Of a DNA stretch of 27,221 nucleotides, positions 1-5,944 are shown one piece after another. Positions within the stretch are counted from its first letter, which is position 1. Each line of letters begins with the position of its first letter. A program made the translations under genes and the position numbers. This stretch comes from Lachnospiraceae bacterium UBA7729 (GTDB lineage: Bacteria; Bacillota; Clostridia; Lachnospirales; Lachnospiraceae): NCBI GenBank assembly GCA_002482005.1, contig DLFD01000029.1:17392-44612 (forward strand), given 5' to 3'. The notes under the pieces were generated by a model that was given only the letters and a program-made list of their open reading frames with translations, was not told the origin of the DNA and ran no database searches.

Positions 1-2
1 CG

Positions 3-104
3 GTATCTGTGATGCCGAGTTGGCTGACGTCCGAAGCAGACACAGGGAAGTCTTTGGCATGTGCAGGCGCACCTATTCGTGTTACAATCAAGGCAGACCA
101 GTAA
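3..104 (+). CDS. possible 3' end of an unidentified upstream gene (partial)
   Basis: An open frame enters from the left edge and closes at a TAA at 102-104, giving 33 residues that end in APIRVTIKADQ. The composition is plausible for a real C-terminus, but there is no recognisable motif. A second frame stays open slightly longer, to about 146, and is cysteine- and arginine-rich, so it looks less protein-like. No terminator hairpin follows before the serine dehydratase. I cannot name a family; this could equally be non-coding. Confidence 0.25.
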   Translation, partial: VSVMPSWLTSEADTGKSLACAGAPIRVTIKADQ

Positions 105-298
105 TCCGGACCGGCTGCCTTGTGTTCTGTGGGAATAATAGCAGGTGAGCCCAGATACAGGCAATCCGTGCGTCAGAGCATGTGACAAAAGGGACTTTTG
201 ACACACGCATCATCAGTACAGATTGGATCCATGGCTGGCGCAGGCTGACAGCAGGCGTCTGCCGGCAGCGGAAAGATATTCATAGGAGGAGTGGTTTG
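105..298. other. intergenic region upstream of serine dehydratase
   Basis: This stretch holds repeat copy A (161-213) and the ribosome binding site of the serine dehydratase gene (AGGAGGA, 284-290). I found no convincing -35/-10 pair. AATAAT at 134-139 is -10-like but has no -35 at a proper distance. A frame is open from an ATG at 182 and runs into the dehydratase gene. It has no ribosome binding site and begins inside the repeat, so it is not the start. Confidence 0.5.
161..213 (+). repeat. dispersed foldable element, copy A
   Basis: This 53-nt segment matches the reverse complement of 5625-5676 closely. The first 19 bases are identical, the central ACAAAAGGGA is identical, and the last 13 bases are identical. 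It can fold into an outer helix of TGCGT (169-173) with ACGCA (205-209), stacked on an inner helix of 182-190 with 196-204 (8 of 9 pairs, one A-A mismatch). An 8-nt bulge lies on the 5' side and the apical loop is GGGAC. It lies in sense orientation about 85 nt before the serine dehydratase start. Its function is unknown: leader RNA element, small RNA or miniature repeat are all possible. Confidence 0.7.
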
Positions 299-1516
299 AT
301 GCAGTCGATCAGGGAGATCTACAAGATCGGAAAGGGACCGTCCAGTTCCCATACCATGGGGCCTGAGAGGGCTGCGAAGATCTTCAGGGAAGAGCATCCG
401 GATGCAGATGGCTACCGTGTTATCCTGTACGGATCCCTCAGCAAGACAGGAAGAGGACACGGGACGGACCGGGTGCTGAATGAGGTGCTTGGCGGACCGG
501 ACAAGTCCGAGATCATCTTTGCGAGTGAGATGCCTGAGGGCGTCACACACCCCAATACGATGGACTTTCTTGCGATGAAGGAAGGAAAGGTACTGGACAG
601 GATGAGGGCGATCTCCATAGGGGGAGGCGATATCCGGATAGAGGGAAGAGAAGTACCTCAGGAAAAAGAAGTGTATCCGGAAAATTCATATGCGGAAGTG
701 GAAGAGTTCTGCCGCTTCCGGACCCTGGACCTTGCGGAATATGTCTTCCTCACGGAGGATGGCGGACTCAGGGATTTTTTGATGGGCGTCTGGAAACAGA
801 TGAAGGAGACGATCCGTGCAGGCCTGTCGGCGGAGGGATATCTGCCGGGACCGCTGAAGGTAGAGCGGAAGGCGAAGATACTTTACAATTTCCGGATGGA
901 GCATCCGCATATTCAGACGGAGGAATGCAGGAAGATCTCTGCCTATGCGTACGCGACAGCGGAGCAGAATGCTGACTGCGGGACCGTCGTAACGGCGCCG
1001 ACCTGCGGGGCCTGCGGTGTGGTCCCTGCGACATTCTGCTATCTTCAGGAAACCAGAAACCTGACGGATGAGAATATGGTCGACGGACTGGCGGTAGCGG
1101 GTCTGATCGGCAATCTGATCAAGCACAATGCCTCTATCTCGGGCGCCGAGTGCGGGTGCCAGGCGGAGATCGGATCGGCCTGCGCCATGGCTGCCGCCGG
1201 ACTGGATTATCTGTTCGGCCTTTCGACCAATCAGATCCAGTATGCGGCGGAGATCGCGCTGGAACACCATCTGGGCCTGACCTGTGATCCGATCCTGGGA
1301 CTGGTCCAGGTTCCCTGCATCGAGCGGAACGCCGTGGCTGCCATGGAGGCGATGAACTGCGCCAACCTGTCGTTCTTCCTGTCCGACACCCAGAGGATCT
1401 CCTTTGATATCGCGGTCAGGACCATGTACGAGACCGGGAAGAGTATCAACAGAAGGTTCCGCGAGACGTCGGAAGGCGGACTGGCGAAGATGTACGGTCG
1501 AAGGAACCAGCTTTGA
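299..1516 (+). CDS. L-serine dehydratase (L-serine ammonia-lyase), single-chain iron-sulfur type
   Basis: It deaminates L-serine to pyruvate and ammonia in the cytosol using a [4Fe-4S] cluster rather than PLP. The protein has 405 residues with the beta-type domain first (SSSHTMGP at 15-22, GSLSKTGRGHGTD at 45-57) and the alpha-type catalytic domain after about residue 190. The likely cluster ligands are C287, C329 and C340; their spacing (42 and 11) equals that of the three cluster cysteines known in the Legionella enzyme. The chain ends in GRRNQL and lacks the C-terminal cysteine tail described for the longer type-2 enzymes. I place the start at ATG 299 because AGGAGGA lies 8 nt upstream and MQSIREIYKIGKGPSSSH is the typical N-terminus. 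An in-frame ATG at 182 would add 39 unlike residues. It is the first gene of an operon; the next gene's ribosome binding site overlaps this stop region. The product corresponds to the sdaA/sdaB group. Confidence 0.93.
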   Translation: MQSIREIYKIGKGPSSSHTMGPERAAKIFREEHPDADGYRVILYGSLSKTGRGHGTDRVLNEVLGGPDKSEIIFASEMPEGVTHPNTMDFLAMKEGKVLDRMRAISIGGGDIRIEGREVPQEKEVYPENSYAEVEEFCRFRTLDLAEYVFLTEDGGLRDFLMGVWKQMKETIRAGLSAEGYLPGPLKVERKAKILYNFRMEHPHIQTEECRKISAYAYATAEQNADCGTVVTAPTCGACGVVPATFCYLQETRNLTDENMVDGLAVAGLIGNLIKHNASISGAECGCQAEIGSACAMAAAGLDYLFGLSTNQIQYAAEIALEHHLGLTCDPILGLVQVPCIERNAVAAMEAMNCANLSFFLSDTQRISFDIAVRTMYETGKSINRRFRETSEGGLAKMYGRRNQL

Positions 1517-1529
1517 AGGAGGAGAACAT

Positions 1530-2087
1530 ATGAGATTGCTGATCGCGTCGGACATCCATGGTTCGGCATATTACTGCAGAAAACTTCTTGAGGCAGGGGA
1601 GCGGGAAGAGGCTCCGCGGATGCTGCTTCTGGGCGATATCCTGTATCATGGTCCCAGAAATGATCTTCCGAAGGATTATGCCCCCAAGGATGTCATCGCC
1701 ATGCTCAACCCGCTGAAGGAGGAGATCTACTGCGTCCGCGGCAACTGTGAGGCTGAGGTCGACCAGATGGTGCTGGAATTCCCGGTCATGGCGGACTACT
1801 GCCTGCTGCCGCTCGGGGAGCAGATGATCTATGCGACCCACGGGCATATCTACAATGAAAACAACCTTCCCCCGATGAAGGACGGGGATATCCTCCTTCA
1901 CGGACATACGCATGTGCCGAGGGCGGACATTGTGGGAACACACTGGATCCTGAACCCGGGCTCGGTCGCGATCCCGAAGGGCGGGAGCAGGCCGGGATAT
2001 GCGATACTCCAGGATGGAATCTTCACCCTGAAGGATATCGATGGCAGCGCTTATAAGGAAGTTGATCTGACCAGTATCATGGGATAG
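1530..2087 (+). CDS. yfcE: YfcE/MJ0936-family metallophosphodiesterase
   Basis: A 185-residue single-domain calcineurin-like phosphoesterase. The two-metal site motifs are all present: SDIHG at 7-11, LLLGDIL around 32-38, RGNCEAE (the GN[HC] block), ATHGH and LHGHTHVPR. Family members hydrolyse phosphodiesters with Mn2+ in the cytosol; the physiological substrate is generally not established. The start is ATG 1530, preceded by GAAGGAGGAGAA, which overlaps the stop of the serine dehydratase gene (13 nt between stop and start), so the two are translationally close. An upstream in-frame ATG at 1404 lies deep inside the dehydratase gene and is rejected. Uridine kinase follows after 17 nt. Confidence 0.9.
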   Translation: MRLLIASDIHGSAYYCRKLLEAGEREEAPRMLLLGDILYHGPRNDLPKDYAPKDVIAMLNPLKEEIYCVRGNCEAEVDQMVLEFPVMADYCLLPLGEQMIYATHGHIYNENNLPPMKDGDILLHGHTHVPRADIVGTHWILNPGSVAIPKGGSRPGYAILQDGIFTLKDIDGSAYKEVDLTSIMG

Positions 2088-2104
2088 ATGTTCGGGGAGC
2101 GGCT

Positions 2105-2752
2105 ATGGCAGAAGAAAAGATCGATCAGAAGGATATCATCGTCATCGGGATCGCAGGCGGGACCGGAAGCGGCAAGACTACGATCACCCGCAGGATCGTG
2201 GAACGGTTCGGCAGCGATGTGACGGTGCTTTACCACGACAATTATTACAGGGCAAGACATGACCTGACCTATGATGAGAGGGTGAGACTGAACTACGATC
2301 ATCCGGATGCATTTGACACGGAACTCATGATCCATGATCTGGACAGGCTGAAGAAGGGAGAGACGATCGAAAGCCCGGTCTACGACTATACGATCTATGA
2401 CCGGTCGGAACAGACGCTGATCGTGAGGCCGACCAGGGTCATCATCGTCGAAGGAATCCTGATCTTCCATTCGAAAGAGCTGCGGGACCTTATGGATATC
2501 AAGCTCTACGTGGACGCCGATGCGGATGTAAGGATCCTGCGCAGGATCCTGCGCGACGTCAAGGAGAGAGGCAGAAGCCTGGACAGCGTCATTCATCAAT
2601 ACCTGGAGACGGTAAAGCCGATGCATGAGGCATTCGTGGAGCCGTCCAAGCGGTATGCGGACGTCATCATCCCGGAGGGCGGACAGAACCATGTCGCCCT
2701 GGAGATGGTCATGAACCGGGTCCAGTTCCATCTGGAAGGAAGAGACCGCTGA
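2105..2752 (+). CDS. udk: uridine kinase
   Basis: It phosphorylates uridine (and usually cytidine) to the 5'-monophosphate with ATP or GTP in pyrimidine salvage. The length of 215 residues fits the bacterial family (about 210). The P-loop is GGTGSGKT at 18-25. It is followed by the nucleoside-binding part (LYHDNYYR, YDHPDAFD), the PVYDY segment and the EGILIF strand that carries the second acidic site; the RRILRDVKERGR lid helix is also clear. The start ATG 2105 has GGGGAG a few bases upstream. It is the last gene of the operon with the dehydratase and phosphodiesterase. No strong terminator follows; the next gene has its own extended -10 promoter about 70 nt downstream. Confidence 0.93.
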   Translation: MAEEKIDQKDIIVIGIAGGTGSGKTTITRRIVERFGSDVTVLYHDNYYRARHDLTYDERVRLNYDHPDAFDTELMIHDLDRLKKGETIESPVYDYTIYDRSEQTLIVRPTRVIIVEGILIFHSKELRDLMDIKLYVDADADVRILRRILRDVKERGRSLDSVIHQYLETVKPMHEAFVEPSKRYADVIIPEGGQNHVALEMVMNRVQFHLEGRDR

Positions 2753-2796
2753 GAAGAGATAGATCATGGATGCAGCATGCCCCGGATGAGAAAATC

Positions 2797-2825
2797 TGCC
2801 GGGAAGAACATTTTCATGCTATACT
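2797..2825 (+). promoter_or_regulatory. extended -10 promoter of the superoxide reductase-flavodoxin gene
   Basis: TGCTATACT (2817-2825) is a good extended -10. A -35 at 2797-2802 (TGCCGG) is weak, as is common for extended -10 promoters. Transcription would begin near 2832 and give a leader of about 117 nt. Confidence 0.55.
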
Positions 2826-2836
2826 GAAAAAAGTAT

Positions 2837-2883
2837 CTGGTCCTGTCTGAGGCTGCAGGGCGGAGGAGAAGCTGCAGGACCAG
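2837..2883 (+). promoter_or_regulatory. leader hairpin upstream of the superoxide reductase-flavodoxin gene
   Basis: CTGGTCCTG (2837-2845) pairs perfectly with CAGGACCAG (2875-2883), 9 bp, closing a purine-rich interior that contains GGAGGAG. It lies just after the predicted transcription start and 65 nt before the ATG. There is no T-run behind it, so it is not an intrinsic terminator. It may stabilise the mRNA or regulate translation; I do not recognise it as a known riboswitch. Confidence 0.45.
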
Positions 2884-2948
2884 GACGGGTATGAAACCAC
2901 AGGAACTGCATGGCAATATGGATATGAATTCCGGAAAGGTGTGAGAGT

Positions 2949-3830
2949 ATGGGAAAGACACTTTTTTATCGCTGTGATGGATGCGGAAACTTTGTGATGT
3001 TTATCGGCGAAAAGACGATGTGTACTCCGAAGTGCTGCGGGGAGCCGATGACCGAACTGGCCGCGAACTCGACGGATGCGGCGACCGAGAAGCATGTTCC
3101 GGTCGTGACTGTGGAAGGCAGCAAGGTCTGTGTACAGGTCGGATCGACCATCCATCCTATGACCGAGATGCACTACATCCAGTTTATCTATCTGGAGACC
3201 GAGAAGGGCGGACAGATCCGTTACCTCACTCCGGAGGATGAGCCGAAGGCTGAGTTCCTTGTTGCGGATGGCGACAGACCAGTGTCTGTATATGAATACT
3301 GTAATCTTCATGGACTGTGGGAGAAGAGCCTGGCCGAGCCGGAGAAGGAACCGACAAAGACCCTGGTTGCTTACTTCACGACCGGCGGGGCAACAAAGGA
3401 TGTCGCTGAAAAGATCGCCAGGGCTGCAGACGCAGACCTGTTCGAGATCGCTCCGGAGACTCCGTATACGGATGCTGACCTTGACTGGACCGACCGTTCC
3501 GCACGTTCCAATCAGGAGATGCATGATGAGACTTCCCGTCCGGCGATTGCAGGCAAAGTTGAGAATCCGGACCGGTATGATACGATCTTTGTAGGCTTCC
3601 CGATCTGGTGGGGCATCACTCCGAAGATCGTCTACACATTCCTTGACAGCCTGGATCTGGCTGGCAAGACCGTTATTCCGTTCTGCACATCCGGCGGGAC
3701 CAAGGCGGCAGGAGTCGACAAGGACTTCCCGAAGAATGTAAAGGGAGCAGCAAGGATCCTTCCGGCTGCCCTTCTGAACGGAAAGCCGTCCGAAGAAGAA
3801 GTCGCAAAGTGGGTCAGCGAGGTCCTGTAA
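2949..3830 (+). CDS. superoxide reductase (desulfoferrodoxin) fused to a flavodoxin domain
   Basis: A 293-residue two-enzyme fusion. Residues 1-35 form the desulfoferrodoxin rubredoxin-like iron site: C9, C12, C29 and C30, the CxxC...CC pattern. Residues about 45-125 are the catalytic superoxide reductase (neelaredoxin) domain with H49, H69, H75, C118 and H121, each one residue off the Desulfovibrio numbering, so both iron centres look intact. Residues about 137-293 are a flavodoxin-fold domain: TLVAYFTTGGATKDVAE is the FMN-phosphate loop, GFPIWWGITPK is the isoalloxazine-side loop and PFCTSGG is a late loop. Superoxide reductase reduces superoxide to peroxide without making oxygen and needs an electron donor, usually rubredoxin. 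The fused flavodoxin could supply those electrons, which is inference. The start is ATG 2949 behind GGAAAGGTG. It has its own promoter and terminator and appears monocistronic. No signal peptide, so cytosolic. Confidence 0.9.
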   Translation: MGKTLFYRCDGCGNFVMFIGEKTMCTPKCCGEPMTELAANSTDAATEKHVPVVTVEGSKVCVQVGSTIHPMTEMHYIQFIYLETEKGGQIRYLTPEDEPKAEFLVADGDRPVSVYEYCNLHGLWEKSLAEPEKEPTKTLVAYFTTGGATKDVAEKIARAADADLFEIAPETPYTDADLDWTDRSARSNQEMHDETSRPAIAGKVENPDRYDTIFVGFPIWWGITPKIVYTFLDSLDLAGKTVIPFCTSGGTKAAGVDKDFPKNVKGAARILPAALLNGKPSEEEVAKWVSEVL

Positions 3831-3870
3831 GGAATCCCTTCCTGAGGGGCTTTCTGTATCGACTGTGCTG

Positions 3871-3915
3871 CAGGCCATTCCCCGTGCATGTCTGTATGGG
3901 GAATGGCCTGTTTTT
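3871..3915 (+). terminator. intrinsic terminator after the superoxide reductase-flavodoxin gene
   Basis: CAGGCCATTCCCC (3871-3883) pairs perfectly with GGGGAATGGCCTG (3898-3910), 13 bp, followed by TTTTT (3911-3915). It lies between convergent genes. On the - strand the same hairpin lacks a U-run, so it would stop the serine hydrolase transcript only weakly. Confidence 0.9.
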
Positions 3916-3920
3916 CGGTA

Positions 3921-5561
3921 TTATGACGTGAAATGCATTCCGGAGACATCCCTCAGGGTCATATTGTTCTCTTCCGGGATGCAGCCGATCGCCTCGAGGT
4001 TCAGCATGCCGCGGAAGAAGGTCGCACGGATGCGGACGGGTTCGATGGTCTCCGGGTTGCGCACCAGGATCTCGAAGGATGACGGGCTCGTGAAGGCGCC
4101 GGAAGCCGCAGCATCGTATCTGGTCAGATGACTCATGCGGAATCTTCCGTCCATGCCGACGGCAAGCGTCTCGGTTACGGCGTCAGCCGGATCATCGTCA
4201 TGGCAGATCAGATGTTCATTGCCCTTCGGAAGGGTCCGTCCGGCCGGGCTGAATGGGTCAAACTGGAAGGCTGGCGCCGCATTATCGGCTTTCTTGTTCA
4301 GCTCGAAGTCCAGAAGGGCGGTGTTATCCTCGAAGCGGAAGGTTACCGCTTTGACGGAAAGGCCATCCTTCTCAAAGTAGCCGGGACCTCCGATAAAGTC
4401 TTCGACGGATGGATTCCCGTAAGAGTCAGCCTTGAACCGGATATTGCCGTAAACCTCCTGAAGGTACGGAGCACGGATGCCCCACAGAGTGGGAAGAGTC
4501 CAGCTGCCGGAATAGCTCCTCAGAGAAGAGCAGGCTTTCGGGTCTTCTGGCAGCGGACCGTCCGACATGGCTGGCAGGAGGGTCATGAATGCGATGTTCA
4601 GCTCCGCTTCGGTATCAAGCGCGCAGGCGGTAAGCAGGATGACTGCATCTTTCTGCGGGACCGCGATGCCGAACTGGCCGAAAGCTCCGTCTGCCCGCCA
4701 GACTCCCGGGAAGCCCGGAACGTTGCACTGCCAGTTCTGGAAACCGTATCCGGCCAGCCAGTTGGACCGGGTATGACCGTTATTATAGTAAGGATTATCC
4801 GTATCGATCTGTCTGGAAGTCATCTGGGCGATCCATTCATGGCTCAGAAGTCTCTTCCCTTCCCAGACTCCGTCCTGCTCAAGAAACAAGATGAACTTTG
4901 CCATGTCGTCCGTGGTAAGCTTCATGCCCCAGCCGCCGCCTTCCACGGTCTTTGTGAAATCGTCGCCCATCTTCCTGGACACGCACTCGGCGTCGGTGAT
5001 CCCAAGCGGGTCAAAGAGTCTTGGTTTCAGATATTCCGTAAGCCTGCGCCCCGTCTTCTTCTGGATGACGGCGGAAAGGAGATCGGTCCCCCAGGTGTTG
5101 TACTGGAAGACCTCGCCAGGCGAAAACCGGAAGGGGTGTGCAAGAAATGCGCGGATCCAGTTTCCCTCATAACGTTCCGCCTCGGTCTTGTTCATCTCCA
5201 CCTTGTGGCCGCAGCTCATAGTAAGAAGGCTCCGGATATCAGCATTTTTCAGATTCTCATCGATATCAGGCGGACAGTACTCCGGGAAGAGATCGACCAG
5301 CTTCTCATCGATGCTCAGGATCCCTTCCTGGACCGCAAACCCGACGGCGGCCGCCGTCAGTGTCTTTGAGAAAGAGTACATCGGGTGGCGCAGCTCTTTC
5401 CTGTAAGGAGCTGCCCATCCTTCGGCGGCAACCTTGCCGTGACGCACGATCATGAAGCTGTGCAGTTCGACTCCGGCTTCCTTCTCCTTTTTCAGAAATT
5501 CTTCGATCGCCTCCGACCGGATCCCGGCCGCTTCCGGCGTGACACGTTCCAATTCAGACAT
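3921..5561 (-). CDS. serine hydrolase, beta-lactamase / class C penicillin-binding fold
   Basis: A 546-residue protein with a PF00144-type domain over roughly residues 5-340. The catalytic SxxK is S63-F-S-K66 (in YSFSKTLTAAA). The tyrosine motif is Y154-N-T rather than the textbook YSN, a variant seen in this superfamily. GAFGQFG near 315 lies where the third motif is expected. A C-terminal part of about 200 residues, beta-rich in appearance, follows. There is no signal peptide or membrane segment, so it should be cytosolic; an esterase or peptidase role is more likely than beta-lactam resistance. I place the start at ATG 5561-5559, because AGGAGG lies 6 nt upstream. A frame five codons longer would start at 5576 and would use that AGGAGG as its second and third codons. 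Convergent with the preceding gene; no strong terminator of its own. Confidence 0.85.
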   Translation of the reverse strand: MSELERVTPEAAGIRSEAIEEFLKKEKEAGVELHSFMIVRHGKVAAEGWAAPYRKELRHPMYSFSKTLTAAAVGFAVQEGILSIDEKLVDLFPEYCPPDIDENLKNADIRSLLTMSCGHKVEMNKTEAERYEGNWIRAFLAHPFRFSPGEVFQYNTWGTDLLSAVIQKKTGRRLTEYLKPRLFDPLGITDAECVSRKMGDDFTKTVEGGGWGMKLTTDDMAKFILFLEQDGVWEGKRLLSHEWIAQMTSRQIDTDNPYYNNGHTRSNWLAGYGFQNWQCNVPGFPGVWRADGAFGQFGIAVPQKDAVILLTACALDTEAELNIAFMTLLPAMSDGPLPEDPKACSSLRSYSGSWTLPTLWGIRAPYLQEVYGNIRFKADSYGNPSVEDFIGGPGYFEKDGLSVKAVTFRFEDNTALLDFELNKKADNAAPAFQFDPFSPAGRTLPKGNEHLICHDDDPADAVTETLAVGMDGRFRMSHLTRYDAAASGAFTSPSSFEILVRNPETIEPVRIRATFFRGMLNLEAIGCIPEENNMTLRDVSGMHFTS

Positions 5562-5573
5562 AGAGATCCTCCT

Positions 5574-5631
5574 CATTCTATGATGCCAGGGTCAGAAGGT
5601 ACTTTTGCCCCCCCCCAACATTCTATGATGC
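5574..5631 (-). repeat. palindromic 32-nt segment framed by 13-nt direct repeats
   Basis: CATTCTATGATGC occurs at 5574-5586 and again at 5619-5631. Between them (5587-5618) is a near-palindrome that includes GGTCAGAAGGTACTTTTGCC and a run of nine C (5608-5616). It pairs imperfectly as a hairpin with a GTA loop. The same core, with five C instead of nine, is a perfect hairpin at 27191-27221. The direct repeats look like a target duplication or a slippage product around an inserted hairpin. In - orientation the segment lies in the serine hydrolase 5' UTR, directly before its ribosome binding site. Confidence 0.7.
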
Positions 5632-5676
5632 GTGTGCCAACATCCCTTTTGTAACACGCTCTGACGCACGGATTGC
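5625..5676 (-). repeat. dispersed foldable element, copy B
   Basis: Read on the - strand, this is the second copy of the element at 161-213. The outer helix TGCGT/ACGCA (plus coordinates 5664-5668 with 5629-5633) is identical. The inner helix GTGTTA/TGGCAC (5652-5657 with 5634-5639) differs in sequence from copy A but still pairs through two G-U pairs. The 5' bulge is 6 nt instead of 8. The loop keeps ACAAAAGGGA. It begins about 9 nt after the predicted start of the serine hydrolase transcript, so it would be part of that leader. Confidence 0.7.
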
Positions 5677-5691
5677 TGTAAGAGTAAGATG

Positions 5692-5720
5692 ATTATATCA
5701 CGGGTTGAGACATGAAGGCA
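5692..5720 (-). promoter_or_regulatory. promoter of the serine hydrolase gene
   Basis: On the - strand TATAAT (5697 down to 5692) is a perfect -10. A -35 of about CTGCCT 17-18 nt further upstream is weak. The transcript would start near 5685, giving a leader of about 125 nt that contains element copy B and the palindromic segment. Confidence 0.5.
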
Positions 5721-5767
5721 GGACCCGGAACTGACCTGACGGACGATGCGAGGTCTTCCCTTACAGG

Positions 5768-5797
5768 TTGTTTCGTTCTGCCTTAAGATGGTATACT
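5768..5797 (+). promoter_or_regulatory. promoter of the radical SAM - RNase G operon
   Basis: TTGTTT (5768-5773), an 18-nt spacer, then TATACT (5792-5797) preceded by TGG, an extended -10. It gives a leader of about 140 nt before the ATG at 5945. Confidence 0.6.
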
Positions 5798-5944
5798 GAA
5801 TAGATCAGTTTCATATTACGGGGGCCTCCCGATGTACTGGGAGCGGGCATAGCGCATGATCGGCCACGTGATCGGATGGGCCGGTCAGGACCAGCCTGGC
5901 GGGAGAAGATGACCGCGTACAGGATAATAGGAAAAGGAAGAGAC

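Larger units (their letters stand above)
5562..5944. other. 383-nt intergenic region between divergent genes
   Basis: From left to right it holds: the serine hydrolase ribosome binding site (5568-5573); a 13-nt direct repeat CATTCTATGATGC (5574-5586 and 5619-5631) framing a palindromic 32-nt segment; element copy B (5625-5676); the - strand -10 box (5692-5697); the + strand promoter for the radical SAM operon (5768-5797); and a GC-rich leader with a small CTCCC/GGGAG hairpin (5826-5843). I see no gene in it. Confidence 0.75.

Noticed and set aside
182..298. Upstream ATG extension of serine dehydratase
   Set aside because: No ribosome binding site, starts inside repeat copy A, adds 39 residues unlike the family; ATG 299 has an AGGAGGA site.
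4128..5369. Long + strand open frame (413 codons) opposite the serine hydrolase
   Set aside because: Antisense shadow of a clear SxxK hydrolase; no family motif.
5562..5576. Five-codon longer start of the serine hydrolase
   Set aside because: Its second and third codons are the AGGAGG that serves the ATG at 5561-5559.
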